Notes: a model not told the origin generated them from the letters alone. Numbered from the stretch's first letter, positions 7,318-15,853 are shown. The stretch: 64,000 nt of DNA from an uncultured Mediterraneibacter sp. (GCA_944376695.1 CALWDM010000001.1:1-64000); one strand, 5' to 3'. Numbers and translations are program-made.

Positions 7318-8358
7318 GTGAAATACATTACATTTGCAGTTCCGTGCTACAATTCGGAAAATTATATGAGGCGGTGCGTGGATACGCTCCTGGAAGGAGG
7401 AAGGGATGTGGAGATCATCCTCGTCAATGACGGTTCCACGGACAGGACGGCTGAGATCGCGGATGAATATCAGCTAAAGTATCCTGACATCGTGCGGGTG
7501 GTTCATAAGGAAAACGGCGGCCACGGCTCCGGGGTAAACAAAGGTCTGGAACTGGCGCGGGGGATCTATTATAAGGTGGTGGATTCCGACGACTGGCTGG
7601 ATAGGGAGGCGTATCTGAAACTCCTTAAGAAGATAAAAGATTTCTGCGCGGACGGAAACAGGGATTCCGGGCAGGAGATACCGGATCTTTTTGTATGTAA
7701 CTATGTGTACGACCATCTGGATGAGGGAACGAGCCGTGTGATGGATTACCGGAATATCTTCCCGAAGGAAGAACTGTGCACATGGAATGATATCGGCCGG
7801 TTTAAGCCGTCCCAGTACCTGATCATGCACTCGCTGATGTTCCGCGCGGACGTCCTGAAAAGATCCGGCGTGAAGCTGCCCGAGCATACGTTTTATGTTG
7901 ACAATCTGTTTTCTTATCAGCCGCTTCCGTATGTGGAGAGCATCTATTATATGGATCTGGATCTGTACCACTATTATCTCGGGCGCGAGGATCAGTCAGT
8001 CAATGAAAAAGTGCTCATGAAACGGATCGACCAGCAGATCCGTGTGACAGACCTGGTGGCAAAAAGTGTGGATCTCCAGGCAGTGAAGGAGAAGTATCCG
8101 AAACTGGCAGTCTATATGACCCGGAATATCTCTGTCATGTTGTCTATTTCATCCATCCACCTTCTTCTGATCAGGACAGCGGAGGCAGAGCAGAAGAGAA
8201 AAGATATGTGGAACAGTATCAAAGCATACAATGCAGCGCTTTATTACCGGCTGAGATACTCTACGCTGAGCGGTCTGACATACCTTCCTGGGAAACTGGG
8301 AGGGAAACTGACGGTCGGAGGTTACCGGTTCGCCCGGAAGATCTATCAGTTCCAGTAG
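7318..8358 (+). CDS. Family 2 glycosyltransferase
   Basis: 346-residue GT2 enzyme that transfers a sugar from a nucleotide-activated donor. Seen: the GT-A opening FAVPCYNSENYMRRCVDTLL (about 6-25), ILVNDGSTDRT (34-44), the ENGGHGSGVNKGL donor loop and the metal-binding DSDDW (89-93). The GTG at 7318 follows GAGGAGGG; TTG and other upstream starts lack a site. First gene of a probable operon with the hydrolase-like and flippase-like genes downstream, suggesting cell-surface glycolipid or glycopolymer work (inference). A short tandem repeat runs over its stop codon. Confidence 0.88.
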   Translation: MKYITFAVPCYNSENYMRRCVDTLLEGGRDVEIILVNDGSTDRTAEIADEYQLKYPDIVRVVHKENGGHGSGVNKGLELARGIYYKVVDSDDWLDREAYLKLLKKIKDFCADGNRDSGQEIPDLFVCNYVYDHLDEGTSRVMDYRNIFPKEELCTWNDIGRFKPSQYLIMHSLMFRADVLKRSGVKLPEHTFYVDNLFSYQPLPYVESIYYMDLDLYHYYLGREDQSVNEKVLMKRIDQQIRVTDLVAKSVDLQAVKEKYPKLAVYMTRNISVMLSISSIHLLLIRTAEAEQKRKDMWNSIKAYNAALYYRLRYSTLSGLTYLPGKLGGKLTVGGYRFARKIYQFQ

Positions 8359-8426
8359 GAGGAGCTGTCAGTCCGGCAGGAAGATCTGTCAGTTCCGGGA
8401 GAAAGACCTGTCAGTTCTGGCAGGAA
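8340..8426. repeat. 22-nt imperfect tandem repeat, four copies
   Basis: Four consecutive units of 21-22 nt (starts 8340, 8361, 8383, 8405) close to GATCTGTCAGTTCCGGCAGG plus AA. The first encodes the last residues of the glycosyltransferase; the rest fill the gap before the next gene. Confidence 0.75.
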
Positions 8427-8458
8427 GATAGATACAAAAGAGGGAGGCATACATACTT

Positions 8459-9106
8459 ATGGCACAGATCTACATTGCATTCGTTGATACTCCGGGGTTT
8501 TTCGCGGAGATCATCCGCAGGACCATCCGGCAGAAATATATCCATGTGGCAGTGGGGCTGGACCCTTATCTTGAGGAGGCGTACAGCATCGGGCGGAGAC
8601 ACCCTTCCATCCCATTGATCGCGGGCTTCGAGAAGGAAGATAAGAGGAAGATCCTGCGGGCATTCCCGGATGCGGATTATATGGTGTGCAGCATGGAGTG
8701 CACGGCAGAGCAGAAAAAATATATAGAGAACGAGTTAAGGGAAGCCATGAAAAGACGGTTCCGGTATCACTATGCTGTGCTGGGGCTTCCGTTCATCCTG
8801 ATGAACAGGCCGTTTTACCAGAAGGATCACTATACCTGTTCTTCCTATATCGCCAGGCTTTTGGAAGAGGCGGGCGTCTGCAGATGGGGGAAACATTTTT
8901 CTCTCGTCACGCCGAAGGATTTCTATGAATACAGGGATAAGCAGAAGATATTTGAGGGAAGTTTAAGAGAACTGGCGGATGCGGTAAGGAAGGAGCCGGA
9001 ACTGAAAAGACTCCCGGTATTCCATCTCGCCCGACCGGCATTTGCCGGCACAGCGTTTATAAAGCCAGCATATCAGAATATACGGAATAGGGGGGACAGA
9101 ACATGA
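8459..9106 (+). CDS. Permuted papain-like (YiiX/NlpC-P60-type) cysteine hydrolase
   Basis: 215-residue protein matching the YiiX-type permuted NlpC/P60 fold: the histidine comes first (KYIHVAVGLD, His29) and the nucleophile later (HYTCSSYIARLLEEAGV, Cys127). Such enzymes act on amide or ester bonds in peptidoglycan or lipids. No signal peptide, so it should be cytoplasmic. The start at 8459 lies after a long gap with AGAGGGAGGC upstream. Its stop overlaps the next ATG (9103-9106), showing translational coupling. Substrate unknown. Confidence 0.65.
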   Translation: MAQIYIAFVDTPGFFAEIIRRTIRQKYIHVAVGLDPYLEEAYSIGRRHPSIPLIAGFEKEDKRKILRAFPDADYMVCSMECTAEQKKYIENELREAMKRRFRYHYAVLGLPFILMNRPFYQKDHYTCSSYIARLLEEAGVCRWGKHFSLVTPKDFYEYRDKQKIFEGSLRELADAVRKEPELKRLPVFHLARPAFAGTAFIKPAYQNIRNRGDRT

Positions 9107-10149
9107 GCGCCAGAAAAAGGGCTCTTCAGATCGGCCTCTTCCTTGTGATCATGCTGATGACTTTTTATGCGCTCTTCAGCGGGCGCAACCTGTCGGAGAT
9201 CGCTCATGCCGTGGCGGAGATGTCGCCGCTGTACCTGATCCCGGCGGTGGGGCTTGCGGTGTTTTTTGTGTGCGCGGAAGGCTATATGATCTGGTATCTC
9301 CTGCGGTCTATGAAAGCTCATAAGAGCGGCGGGAAAGGCAGTTCCCTGTTCCGGTGCATCCAGTATTCCTTCATCGGGTTTTTCTATTCGGGGATCACTC
9401 CGTCCGCTTCCGGCGGTCAGCCCGTACAGCTTTACTACATGAATAAGGACGGGAACCGGGGCTCTGACAGCACGGTCGTGCTCATGACCGTGGCAGTGGC
9501 GTACAAATTCGTGCTGGTGGTTATGGGATTCGGGATCCTGCTCTTATGGTTTCACCCTCTTACCGGAGAAATGGGGAAATATTTTCCGCTTTATCTGCTG
9601 GGGCTGTCACTGAATGTGATCCTTGTGATCATCATCCTGGGAGTCATGCTTTTCCCGAAAGTGATCTTAAAGGCAGCCATGCTCTTTGAAGAGCTTCTGA
9701 TCCGCATGAAAATATGGAAACCCTCAGACAAGCGGGAAGAGAAGATCCGGGAATTTATCGACAGCTACGGGAACGCAGTGACCTGGCTGAAAGCCCATAA
9801 AGGGAAGCTGGCGTTTATCATTTTTGTGACATTTCTCCAGAGGTGCAGCGTGTTTGTGCTCACTTATATGGTATACCTGGGATTCGGGCTGGAGGGGACT
9901 TCCGCCATGAAGGTGATCCTTCTCCAGGCGTCGGTGTACATCGCGGTGGATATGCTTCCGCTGCCCGGAGCGCAGGGGATCACAGAGCTGATGTACCAGG
10001 CAGTGTTCGCCCATGTATTTACCGGGATGTACCTGATCCCGTCCATGCTGGTGAGCCGGGGGATCAATTTTTATTTCCTGCTCGTGGTGAGCCTGATCAC
10101 AGTGATCGCCGTCCGGATCGGGGATAAGAGAAGCCGTGCCAGGGCGTGA
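9103..10149 (+). CDS. Flippase-like / lysylphosphatidylglycerol synthase TM-region family protein
   Basis: 348-residue polytopic membrane protein (about eight hydrophobic segments) of the UPF0104 family shared by the MprF flippase half and AglD/YbhN proteins. Family marks include FIGFFYSGITPSASGGQPVQLYYM (about 90-113) and DMLPLPGAQGITELMYQ. It may move a lipid or lipid-linked sugar across the membrane; with the GT2 and hydrolase genes upstream this forms a plausible glycolipid-processing unit. Lacks the synthetase domain of full MprF. Confidence 0.8.
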   Translation: MSARKRALQIGLFLVIMLMTFYALFSGRNLSEIAHAVAEMSPLYLIPAVGLAVFFVCAEGYMIWYLLRSMKAHKSGGKGSSLFRCIQYSFIGFFYSGITPSASGGQPVQLYYMNKDGNRGSDSTVVLMTVAVAYKFVLVVMGFGILLLWFHPLTGEMGKYFPLYLLGLSLNVILVIIILGVMLFPKVILKAAMLFEELLIRMKIWKPSDKREEKIREFIDSYGNAVTWLKAHKGKLAFIIFVTFLQRCSVFVLTYMVYLGFGLEGTSAMKVILLQASVYIAVDMLPLPGAQGITELMYQAVFAHVFTGMYLIPSMLVSRGINFYFLLVVSLITVIAVRIGDKRSRARA

Positions 10150-10268
10150 GGGCAGGCTCCTTGTCTGAAACGGAGGAGCTGAAAAGAATTTCAGTATCAT
10201 AGGAAAAATATAGGAAATTGCCTGGTAAAATATTCTTTCAAAAAAGGCAGGAAGAGAAGGGATATGAT

Positions 10269-10959
10269 ATGGGACAGAGGATTCTGGTCGCGGACGATGA
10301 GGAAGGGATCGTACTTCTTTTGAAGGACTATTTTGAACTCCAGGGATACGAGGTGATCACAGCCGGAGGCGGGATGGAGGCGCTTGACAGGATCCGGTGC
10401 GGTCCGGATATGATCATCCTGGACATTAACATGCCGGATCTGGACGGGCTGAGCGTGTGCCGGAAGATCCGGGAAAAGGTGTCCTGCCCGATCCTCTTCC
10501 TGACCGCGCGGGTGGAAGAACAGGACCGGATCACCGGGCTTATCATGGGCGGCGACGACTATATCGTAAAGCCGTTCAGCATAGAAGAACTGGGCGCCAG
10601 AGTGATGGCGCACCTGAGACGGGAAGAGCGGGGCAGGCATTCCGGGGCGGTCAGGACGGAGGGAGACCTGACGATCTATTACCAGGAGAGGATATCATAC
10701 TCTGTGCGGCTCTCACCCGGTCGGGCTGACCCGCACAGAGTATGATATCCTCTCCTTTCTCTCGCTCCATCCGGGGCAGGTGTTCAGCAAGGAGCGGATC
10801 TATGAAAACGTCCGGGGATATGACGCATCCGGCGACAGTTCGATCGTGGCAGAGCATGTACGCCGGATCAGGAATAAGATCGCAGAATATACGGATCAGG
10901 AAGTGATCCGCACGGTATGGGGAGTGGGGTATCAGTGGATTGAATCGACGAAAAGATAG
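10269..10959 (+). pseudogene. OmpR-family response regulator, frameshifted by a perfect palindrome
   Basis: The receiver domain is intact: Asp9/Asp10, phospho-acceptor Asp52 (ILDINMPDLDG), Thr79 (LFLTAR) and Lys101 (VKPFS). The winged-helix DNA-binding domain continues in another frame from about 10727 (GLTRTEYDILSFLSLHPGQVFSKERIYENVRGYD to VWGVGYQWIESTKR, stop 10957-10959). Between them lies a 26-bp perfect inverted repeat (10684-10709, 10731-10756) whose left arm copies the downstream LTRTEYDIL codons in reverse complement, shifting the frame; the first frame stops at 10745. The shortened product keeps the receiver but loses DNA binding. Cognate kinase and ABC genes downstream look intact. 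Confidence 0.85.
10684..10756. repeat. Perfect 26-bp inverted repeat inside the response regulator gene
   Basis: Arms 10684-10709 and 10731-10756 are exact reverse complements, separated by 21 nt. The right arm is normal coding sequence for the winged helix; the left arm replaces expected coding sequence. Confidence 0.95.
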
Positions 10960-11015
10960 GACAGATCAGGCATCGGATACAGGATCTTTCTGTAAAATGG
11001 GCGCTGGCAGCATAT

Positions 11016-12269
11016 TTGCTGCTGGCCTTTTTTGCTGCGTTTGTCTGCTCCTGGCTCATACAGCAGCTCTGCATCAGCCGGTGCAATGAGATCCTGTACC
11101 CTTACGGAGTGGATATATACAGGGAGAGGATCGCGGGGAATATCTATTATTCCGGGACAGAGGCAGCGATGTATCTGCTTTCCGATGGTGAGCGCGTGGA
11201 GATCCGGCTTTTGCAGCTTTTGTCAAATGCAGCGCCGTGGATCCTTACCAGCTGCGGGGCAGTCTGCGCGGCTGTCCTCTTTTACAGGAGGAGGCTCAGG
11301 CGTCCGTGCGAGATCCTGAAAAACGGCGCGGCGGAGATGGGGAGAAAGAATCTGGATTTTGAGAGTTCCTATGACAGCAGGGACGAGATGGGAGAGCTGT
11401 GCCGGACCTTTGAACGGATGCGCAGAGAAGTGGTCGCGGACCGGGAAGAGTTGTGGCGGAGGATCGAGGACCAGAAAGAGATCAATGCCGCGTTTGCCCA
11501 TGACATGCGTACCCCTCTGACAGTGTTGAGGGGATATACAGAGCTTCTGTACCGGTACGCGCCGGAAGGAAAGATCAGCGAAGAGAAACTGCTCTCCACG
11601 CTGAAGCTGATGTCTGAGCATCTGAAACGGCTGGAAGAATATACAAAAACAATGCGGCAGATCCGGAGTTTTGAGGAGATCGAACCTCAGCGGGAGAAGG
11701 TCGGGCTGGGAGAACTGCGCGCGCGGGTCGCGGAGATCTCTGAGCCTCTGAACGCGGTGGGGGATATCCGGATCCTGTGCGGGGACGGAAAAGACCTGCA
11801 CGGGGATCAAAAAGATACGGCAGAAGACTCGTTATGGCTGGATGGATCGCTGTTCCTGGAAGTGCTGGAAAATCTGCTTTCCAATGCACTGCGCTATGCG
11901 AAAAGCAGAGTGGAGATCATACTGGATCATAAGAGAGAGACAGAAACGCTTTTCCTGTATGTACATGACGACGGGCCGGGGTTCGATGAAAAAGAAAGAA
12001 AGTCAGTCACGGAACCGTATTTCCGCGGGAGCCGGGAAGCGGCGGCAGACGGCGGAGGACAAGGCAGCGGATACGAAAACGGATATGAAAACAGACATAA
12101 AAACAGACATAAAAACGGATATGGCATCGGATATAAAAACGGGCATTTCGGCATCGGGCTGCATATCTGCCGTGTGATCGCCGAAAGGCACGGAGGCGTC
12201 CTGAATGTGGCCAACGGCATGGACGGAGGGGCTTTTGTGAGTGTTTCATTTTTCTGTGGAAAGTCTTAA
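11016..12269 (+). CDS. Sensor histidine kinase with repeat-expanded ATP lid
   Basis: 417-residue membrane kinase: N-terminal hydrophobic segment, a short extracytoplasmic loop, a second segment (about 73-90), HAMP-like linker, HisKA with AFAHDMRTPLTVLRGY (phospho-His162), then HATPase_c with NLLSNALRYA, DDGPGF, PYFRGS and HFGIGLHI. The lid between PYFRGS and GIGL holds about 40 residues, many encoded by 12-nt repeats (GYEN, RHKN). Start is uncertain: TTG 11016 trims the first membrane helix, while the frame is open from 10944, where ATC sits in place of an expected ATG. Partner response regulator is frameshifted. Confidence 0.8.
   Translation: MLLAFFAAFVCSWLIQQLCISRCNEILYPYGVDIYRERIAGNIYYSGTEAAMYLLSDGERVEIRLLQLLSNAAPWILTSCGAVCAAVLFYRRRLRRPCEILKNGAAEMGRKNLDFESSYDSRDEMGELCRTFERMRREVVADREELWRRIEDQKEINAAFAHDMRTPLTVLRGYTELLYRYAPEGKISEEKLLSTLKLMSEHLKRLEEYTKTMRQIRSFEEIEPQREKVGLGELRARVAEISEPLNAVGDIRILCGDGKDLHGDQKDTAEDSLWLDGSLFLEVLENLLSNALRYAKSRVEIILDHKRETETLFLYVHDDGPGFDEKERKSVTEPYFRGSREAAADGGGQGSGYENGYENRHKNRHKNGYGIGYKNGHFGIGLHICRVIAERHGGVLNVANGMDGGAFVSVSFFCGKS
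12069..12140. repeat. 12-nt tandem repeat in the kinase ATP-lid codons
   Basis: Six consecutive 12-nt units of the form GGATATGAAAAC / AGACATAAAAAC, encoding tetrapeptides GYEN, GYEN, RHKN, RHKN, GYGI, GYKN. Units 3 and 4 are identical, suggesting recent slippage. Confidence 0.85.
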
Positions 12270-12314
12270 ATCTTTGTAGAAGGAAAATAGGATTTTAGGC
12301 GGTATCCTGACTGT

Positions 12315-12338
12315 CAGAACAGGAACAGACCTGTTCTG
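12315..12338. promoter_or_regulatory. Perfect dyad between the kinase and the ABC ATPase genes
   Basis: CAGAACAGG-AACAGA-CCTGTTCTG, a 9-bp perfect inverted repeat 28 bp before the ABC ATPase start. No T-run follows, so an operator or RNA stem is more likely than a terminator. Confidence 0.45.
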
Positions 12339-12365
12339 GATCAACCGGCAGAAAGGATGACAGCA

Positions 12366-13250
12366 ATGAAGACAGAGATCGTAATCAGGAATCTCAGCAA
12401 ATCGTACGGAAAAAAGCAGGCGCTGAAAAACGTGGACCTGCGGATCGGGAAGGGGATGTTCGGGCTTCTCGGGAGAAACGGAGCGGGCAAGACCACATTG
12501 ATGAAGGTGCTCTCCACCCTGCTTGAAAAGGACAGCGGGAAGGTAAAGGTGTGCGGCATCCCGGTAGAGCACGCGTCAGAGATCCGGAAGATCACAGGGT
12601 ATCTCCCTCAGGAATTCTCCATGTATCCGAATATGAAGGTACGGGAGGCGCTGGATTATCTCGGCGTACTGTCCGGGCTGACGAAAGCACAGAGAAGGGA
12701 ACGGATCCCCATGCTCCTTGAGCGGGTGAACCTGACGGAAAAAGCGGGGACAAAAGTGAAGGCGCTCTCAGGCGGGATGAAGCGCAGGCTGGGTATCGCG
12801 CAGGCGATCCTGCATGACCCGAAGGTGCTGATCGTGGATGAGCCCACCGCAGGGCTTGACCCTGAGGAGAGAGTCCGCTTCCGCAACCTGCTCTCGGAGA
12901 TCGCGGAGGACCGGATCGTCATCCTCTCGACCCATATCGTGGGCGATGTGGAGGCGACCTGCGAGGAGATCGCGGTCATAGACCAGGGGAGGATCCTGTT
13001 CCGCGGGACGGTGGAGGAACTGCTCTCCCTTGTAGAGGGAAGGGTATACCGCGCGGAGGTGAGCAGGAAAGAACTGAACCGCATCCGTTCCTCATACAAT
13101 GTGACCAGCATGATCACCCTGGGAAATAATGTAAAGGTGCGCTTCCTGGCGGACACAGAGCCATTCAGTACAGCGCAGCACTGTGACGCTGGGGTAGAGG
13201 ATGCCTACATGTATCTCATGCAGAGAGAGGGGGCGCCTTTATGTTTATAA
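12366..13250 (+). CDS. ABC transporter ATP-binding protein (TCS-linked exporter)
   Basis: 294-residue cytoplasmic ATPase that powers the membrane partners encoded next. Walker A GRNGAGKTT (36-44), Q-loop YLPQEFSMYP, signature LSGGMKRRLGIAQA, Walker B VLIVDEPTAGLDP and H-loop LSTHIVGDVE are all present. ATG 12366 is preferred over 12357 because AGAAAGG lies at proper distance. Overlaps the next gene by 10 bp. The TCS-ABC order is typical of drug or peptide export modules in Firmicutes; substrate unknown. Close in type to the ATPase at 17385. Confidence 0.88.
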   Translation: MKTEIVIRNLSKSYGKKQALKNVDLRIGKGMFGLLGRNGAGKTTLMKVLSTLLEKDSGKVKVCGIPVEHASEIRKITGYLPQEFSMYPNMKVREALDYLGVLSGLTKAQRRERIPMLLERVNLTEKAGTKVKALSGGMKRRLGIAQAILHDPKVLIVDEPTAGLDPEERVRFRNLLSEIAEDRIVILSTHIVGDVEATCEEIAVIDQGRILFRGTVEELLSLVEGRVYRAEVSRKELNRIRSSYNVTSMITLGNNVKVRFLADTEPFSTAQHCDAGVEDAYMYLMQREGAPLCL

Positions 13251-14482
13251 CACTCTTTCGGAAGGAATGTGCCCAGACTGCAAAGAGTCTGATCTACTGG
13301 CTGTATGTGGCCTGCCTGGTCCTCTTTTTTAACAGCCAGCTCGGGAACATGCACATCCTGACCCCGCCCCAGGAGGGGCAGGCGGATTATCTGGACTATG
13401 GGTATCAGACAGATATCACAGAGCAGGATATCATGGAGACAGGCACCGGGAGTCTTGTGTGGGCACATTATTACGACAATTATTTTACCTATCCGGTGGG
13501 GTTCGCGAAAAGCGTCTCCCTGGATGGGGAGGAAAAAGAAGAGATCGGAGACATCATCTATGATCTGACCGGGCTCAAGCCGGAGGATCTTGAAGCGGAT
13601 ATCGCCGCATTTTTTGAGACGCACGATATCCAGACGACCCAGTATGAGGTGAAGCTGAAAGAAGGGCTTACGTATGACAAGTTCCTGAGTGAGATGGAAC
13701 GGGTTGCGGAAATCCTGGGGCCGGGATCCGGCTATACAGAAGAAATGCTCAGGGCAAATGTACAGATCCCGGTAGACTATGAAGGGGCAGCGGCGAATTA
13801 CCGGGACCTGACAGAAAAAGACGGGCTGACCGGCGGATATACAAGGCTGTTCTGCGACTATATGGGAGTCGTACTCGGCATCCTTCCGGTCTTTGTGACC
13901 GCAACGCGGATGCTCAGGGATAAGCGCTCACGGATGCAGGAGCTGATCTACGCAAGACGCGTTCCATCCGGTACCGTCATGGGGAGCCGGTACCTGGCAC
14001 TGGTCTGCATGCATATGCTGCCGGTGGTGGTCCTGTCAGTAATCCCCACAGTAAACTGCATCCGGGCAGGGATCGAAGGCGTAAACCTGGATTACCTTGC
14101 CTGGCTGAAGTATGACCTGGGGTGGCTGCTGCCGATGGTCATGGCTGTCGTCTCCGTGGGGATCTTCTGTACGGAGCTGACCGAGACTGCCCTCGCCGTC
14201 CTGGTGCAGGCTGCCTGGTGGTTCGTCAGCCTGATGACAGGGGGCACGTCCATGTACGGCGGACGCTACGGCTGGAACCTGGTGCCGAGGCACAATACAG
14301 AACTGAATTACGCCGGATTTGAGGAAGGCTTCCGGCAGCTTGCCGCAAACCGGATTTTCTATACTGTGCTGGCGCTGGTCCTCCTGGCGCTGACGATCCT
14401 GGTCTATGAAAGAAAGAGAAAGGGGCATCTGAGACGGAATGGAAAAATATCTGGAAATCACAAAAGTGCAGTTCAGGCATAA
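13241..14482 (+). CDS. ABC transporter membrane subunit 1
   Basis: 413-residue integral membrane protein: N-terminal segment (about 16-32), a large extracytoplasmic region (about 35-200), then a block of about five hydrophobic segments (about 205-395) ending in a basic tail. Fits the ABC-2-type permease layout. Starts within the ATPase gene and overlaps the second membrane gene by 44 bp, so the three are translated together. Confidence 0.75.
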   Translation: MFITLFRKECAQTAKSLIYWLYVACLVLFFNSQLGNMHILTPPQEGQADYLDYGYQTDITEQDIMETGTGSLVWAHYYDNYFTYPVGFAKSVSLDGEEKEEIGDIIYDLTGLKPEDLEADIAAFFETHDIQTTQYEVKLKEGLTYDKFLSEMERVAEILGPGSGYTEEMLRANVQIPVDYEGAAANYRDLTEKDGLTGGYTRLFCDYMGVVLGILPVFVTATRMLRDKRSRMQELIYARRVPSGTVMGSRYLALVCMHMLPVVVLSVIPTVNCIRAGIEGVNLDYLAWLKYDLGWLLPMVMAVVSVGIFCTELTETALAVLVQAAWWFVSLMTGGTSMYGGRYGWNLVPRHNTELNYAGFEEGFRQLAANRIFYTVLALVLLALTILVYERKRKGHLRRNGKISGNHKSAVQA

Positions 14483-15056
14483 TGCATGGCAGCATCTTCT
14501 GCTCAGCGTCCTGCTGCTCGCAGGGTCTCCCCTTGTGCTTGGCATCTCCAATCTGGATGCATCGCAGAGTGCAAAGGTGCTGGAGACTTATGTGGCGCTG
14601 GTGGGGATCCTGCTCTTTGTACCTGTGTTCCTGCCGGAGCAGGACCGGGATCTGTGGGACGTGGTAAAGGCGCGGTACACGAAAATGACCGCAGTCTATC
14701 TGACAAGGATCCTGCTCAGCCTTCTTTTCTCGGCTCTCCTCACCCTGATATTCCTGCTGGTGATGAGAGCGGGAGACTGCGAGATGGAGCCGGTGAAATA
14801 TTATTTCGGGACAATGGCAGAAGTCATCGCCTTTGGAGGCCTGGGGGTTTTTGCCTATGCGGTCAGCGACAATCTCATCGTGGGATACATGATCCCGCTT
14901 GGATACTATGTGGCAGGCATAAGCGCGGGGTACAGATATATGAAAAAGCTTTACCCCTTCGGTATGCTGACTGACTATGAGACAAAATACTGGATCCTGG
15001 GTGCGGGGATCGTGCTGATGGTGTGCGGAGTGCTGGTGTTCCGGAGACGGAGATGA
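14439..15056 (+). CDS. ABC transporter membrane subunit 2
   Basis: 205-residue protein with about six hydrophobic segments and no large soluble domain (LLLSVLLLAGSPLVLGI, VALVGILLFVPVFL, ILLSLLFSALLTLIFLLVM and others). Expected to pair with the 413-residue subunit. ATG 14439 lies inside the upstream gene. Followed at once by the AbiE remnant, which may have inserted just behind the operon. Confidence 0.7.
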   Translation: MEKYLEITKVQFRHNAWQHLLLSVLLLAGSPLVLGISNLDASQSAKVLETYVALVGILLFVPVFLPEQDRDLWDVVKARYTKMTAVYLTRILLSLLFSALLTLIFLLVMRAGDCEMEPVKYYFGTMAEVIAFGGLGVFAYAVSDNLIVGYMIPLGYYVAGISAGYRYMKKLYPFGMLTDYETKYWILGAGIVLMVCGVLVFRRRR

Positions 15057-15067
15057 AAACGAATACA

Positions 15068-15529
15068 TGGACTATGGAATTTTCCGCTGCGAACAGTATC
15101 AATGACGAACTTGTATTGCTGTAGAGCAGATGTAAAAAAGGGGTTTTTTCTTATGGAACAGCATTATATTTTCATGGCCTGTCTGACCGTTTTCCACAGA
15201 TGATTTCCCTGACAGTGCCAAAGACCTATAATGTATTTTATCTAAAGGAAGAATTATTTCATGTAGAGTTCCACCGGATCAAACCATCCTTATGGAGCAT
15301 TGGAATGATGGAGATGGTCTCACCGCAAGGTGGAAAAATCACGATCTATGACAGAGAACGTTGTATCTGTGATATGATACGGAGCCGTAAACAGACAGAC
15401 CCACAGGTTTTTACCCAAGCGGTGAAAGGCTATTTTTCTTCCAGAGAGCGTGATAACATTAGATTGATGGAATATGCCAGGCAATTTCATATTGCAGAAA
15501 AAGTACAAGAGTATATGGAGATACTATGA
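15068..15529 (+). pseudogene. Decayed AbiEi-type antitoxin (type IV toxin-antitoxin)
   Basis: In one frame the sequence reads NSINDELVLL, TAG (15122-15124), SRCKKGVFSYGTALYFHGLSDRF, then on through SLTVPKTYNV, HVEFHRIKPSL, GGKITIYDRERCICDMIRSR to the stop at 15529. This matches the middle and C-terminal parts of AbiEi antitoxins. The N-terminal DNA-binding domain is missing and a CAG-to-TAG change likely made the internal stop. An ATG at 15200 would give a 109-residue fragment. Its end overlaps the toxin start by 4 bp, the usual AbiE arrangement. Confidence 0.75.
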
Positions 15530-15849
15530 TAAAAACACCAGAACAATTAAAAGGAGCCATACGCAATCTGGCAAAAGAGAAAGGAATCCATGCACAGGAA
15601 GTCCTGCAGATTTTTATGTTTGAACGTATCATTGAACGTCTTTCTGTTTCTCCGTACAAGGATAGATTTATTTTAAAAGGCCGATTGTTAATTTCCGCCA
15701 TCCTCGGCGTAGCGGAACGGACGACAATGGATATGGACACAACCGTAAAAGGTCCGCCAATGGATGAACAGAGTATGCGGAAAGCAGTCGGTGAAATTCT
15801 GGATCGGTTCCTGGATGATGGGATTGAATATCAGTGGATTTTACAATAA
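15526..15849 (+). pseudogene. Truncated AbiEii-type nucleotidyltransferase toxin
   Basis: 107 codons matching the start of AbiEii toxins: MIKTPEQLKGAIRNLAKEKG, FMFERIIERLSVSPY, FILKGRLLISAILGVAERTTMDMD, then VGEILDRFLDDGIEYQ before it breaks off. Family members are near 290 residues, so most of the protein is gone. The nucleotidyltransferase motif is normally KGG; here it is KGR, another sign of decay. No active toxin is expected. Confidence 0.75.
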
Positions 15850-15853
15850 TAAC

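Noticed and set aside
10684..10756. Invertible promoter or phase-variation switch
   Set aside because: Flipping the 21-nt loop would not restore the frame and no invertase is adjacent.
11927..12249. Antisense cysteine/phenylalanine-rich frames opposite the kinase repeats
   Set aside because: Mirror products of the 12-nt tandem repeat; no start signals.
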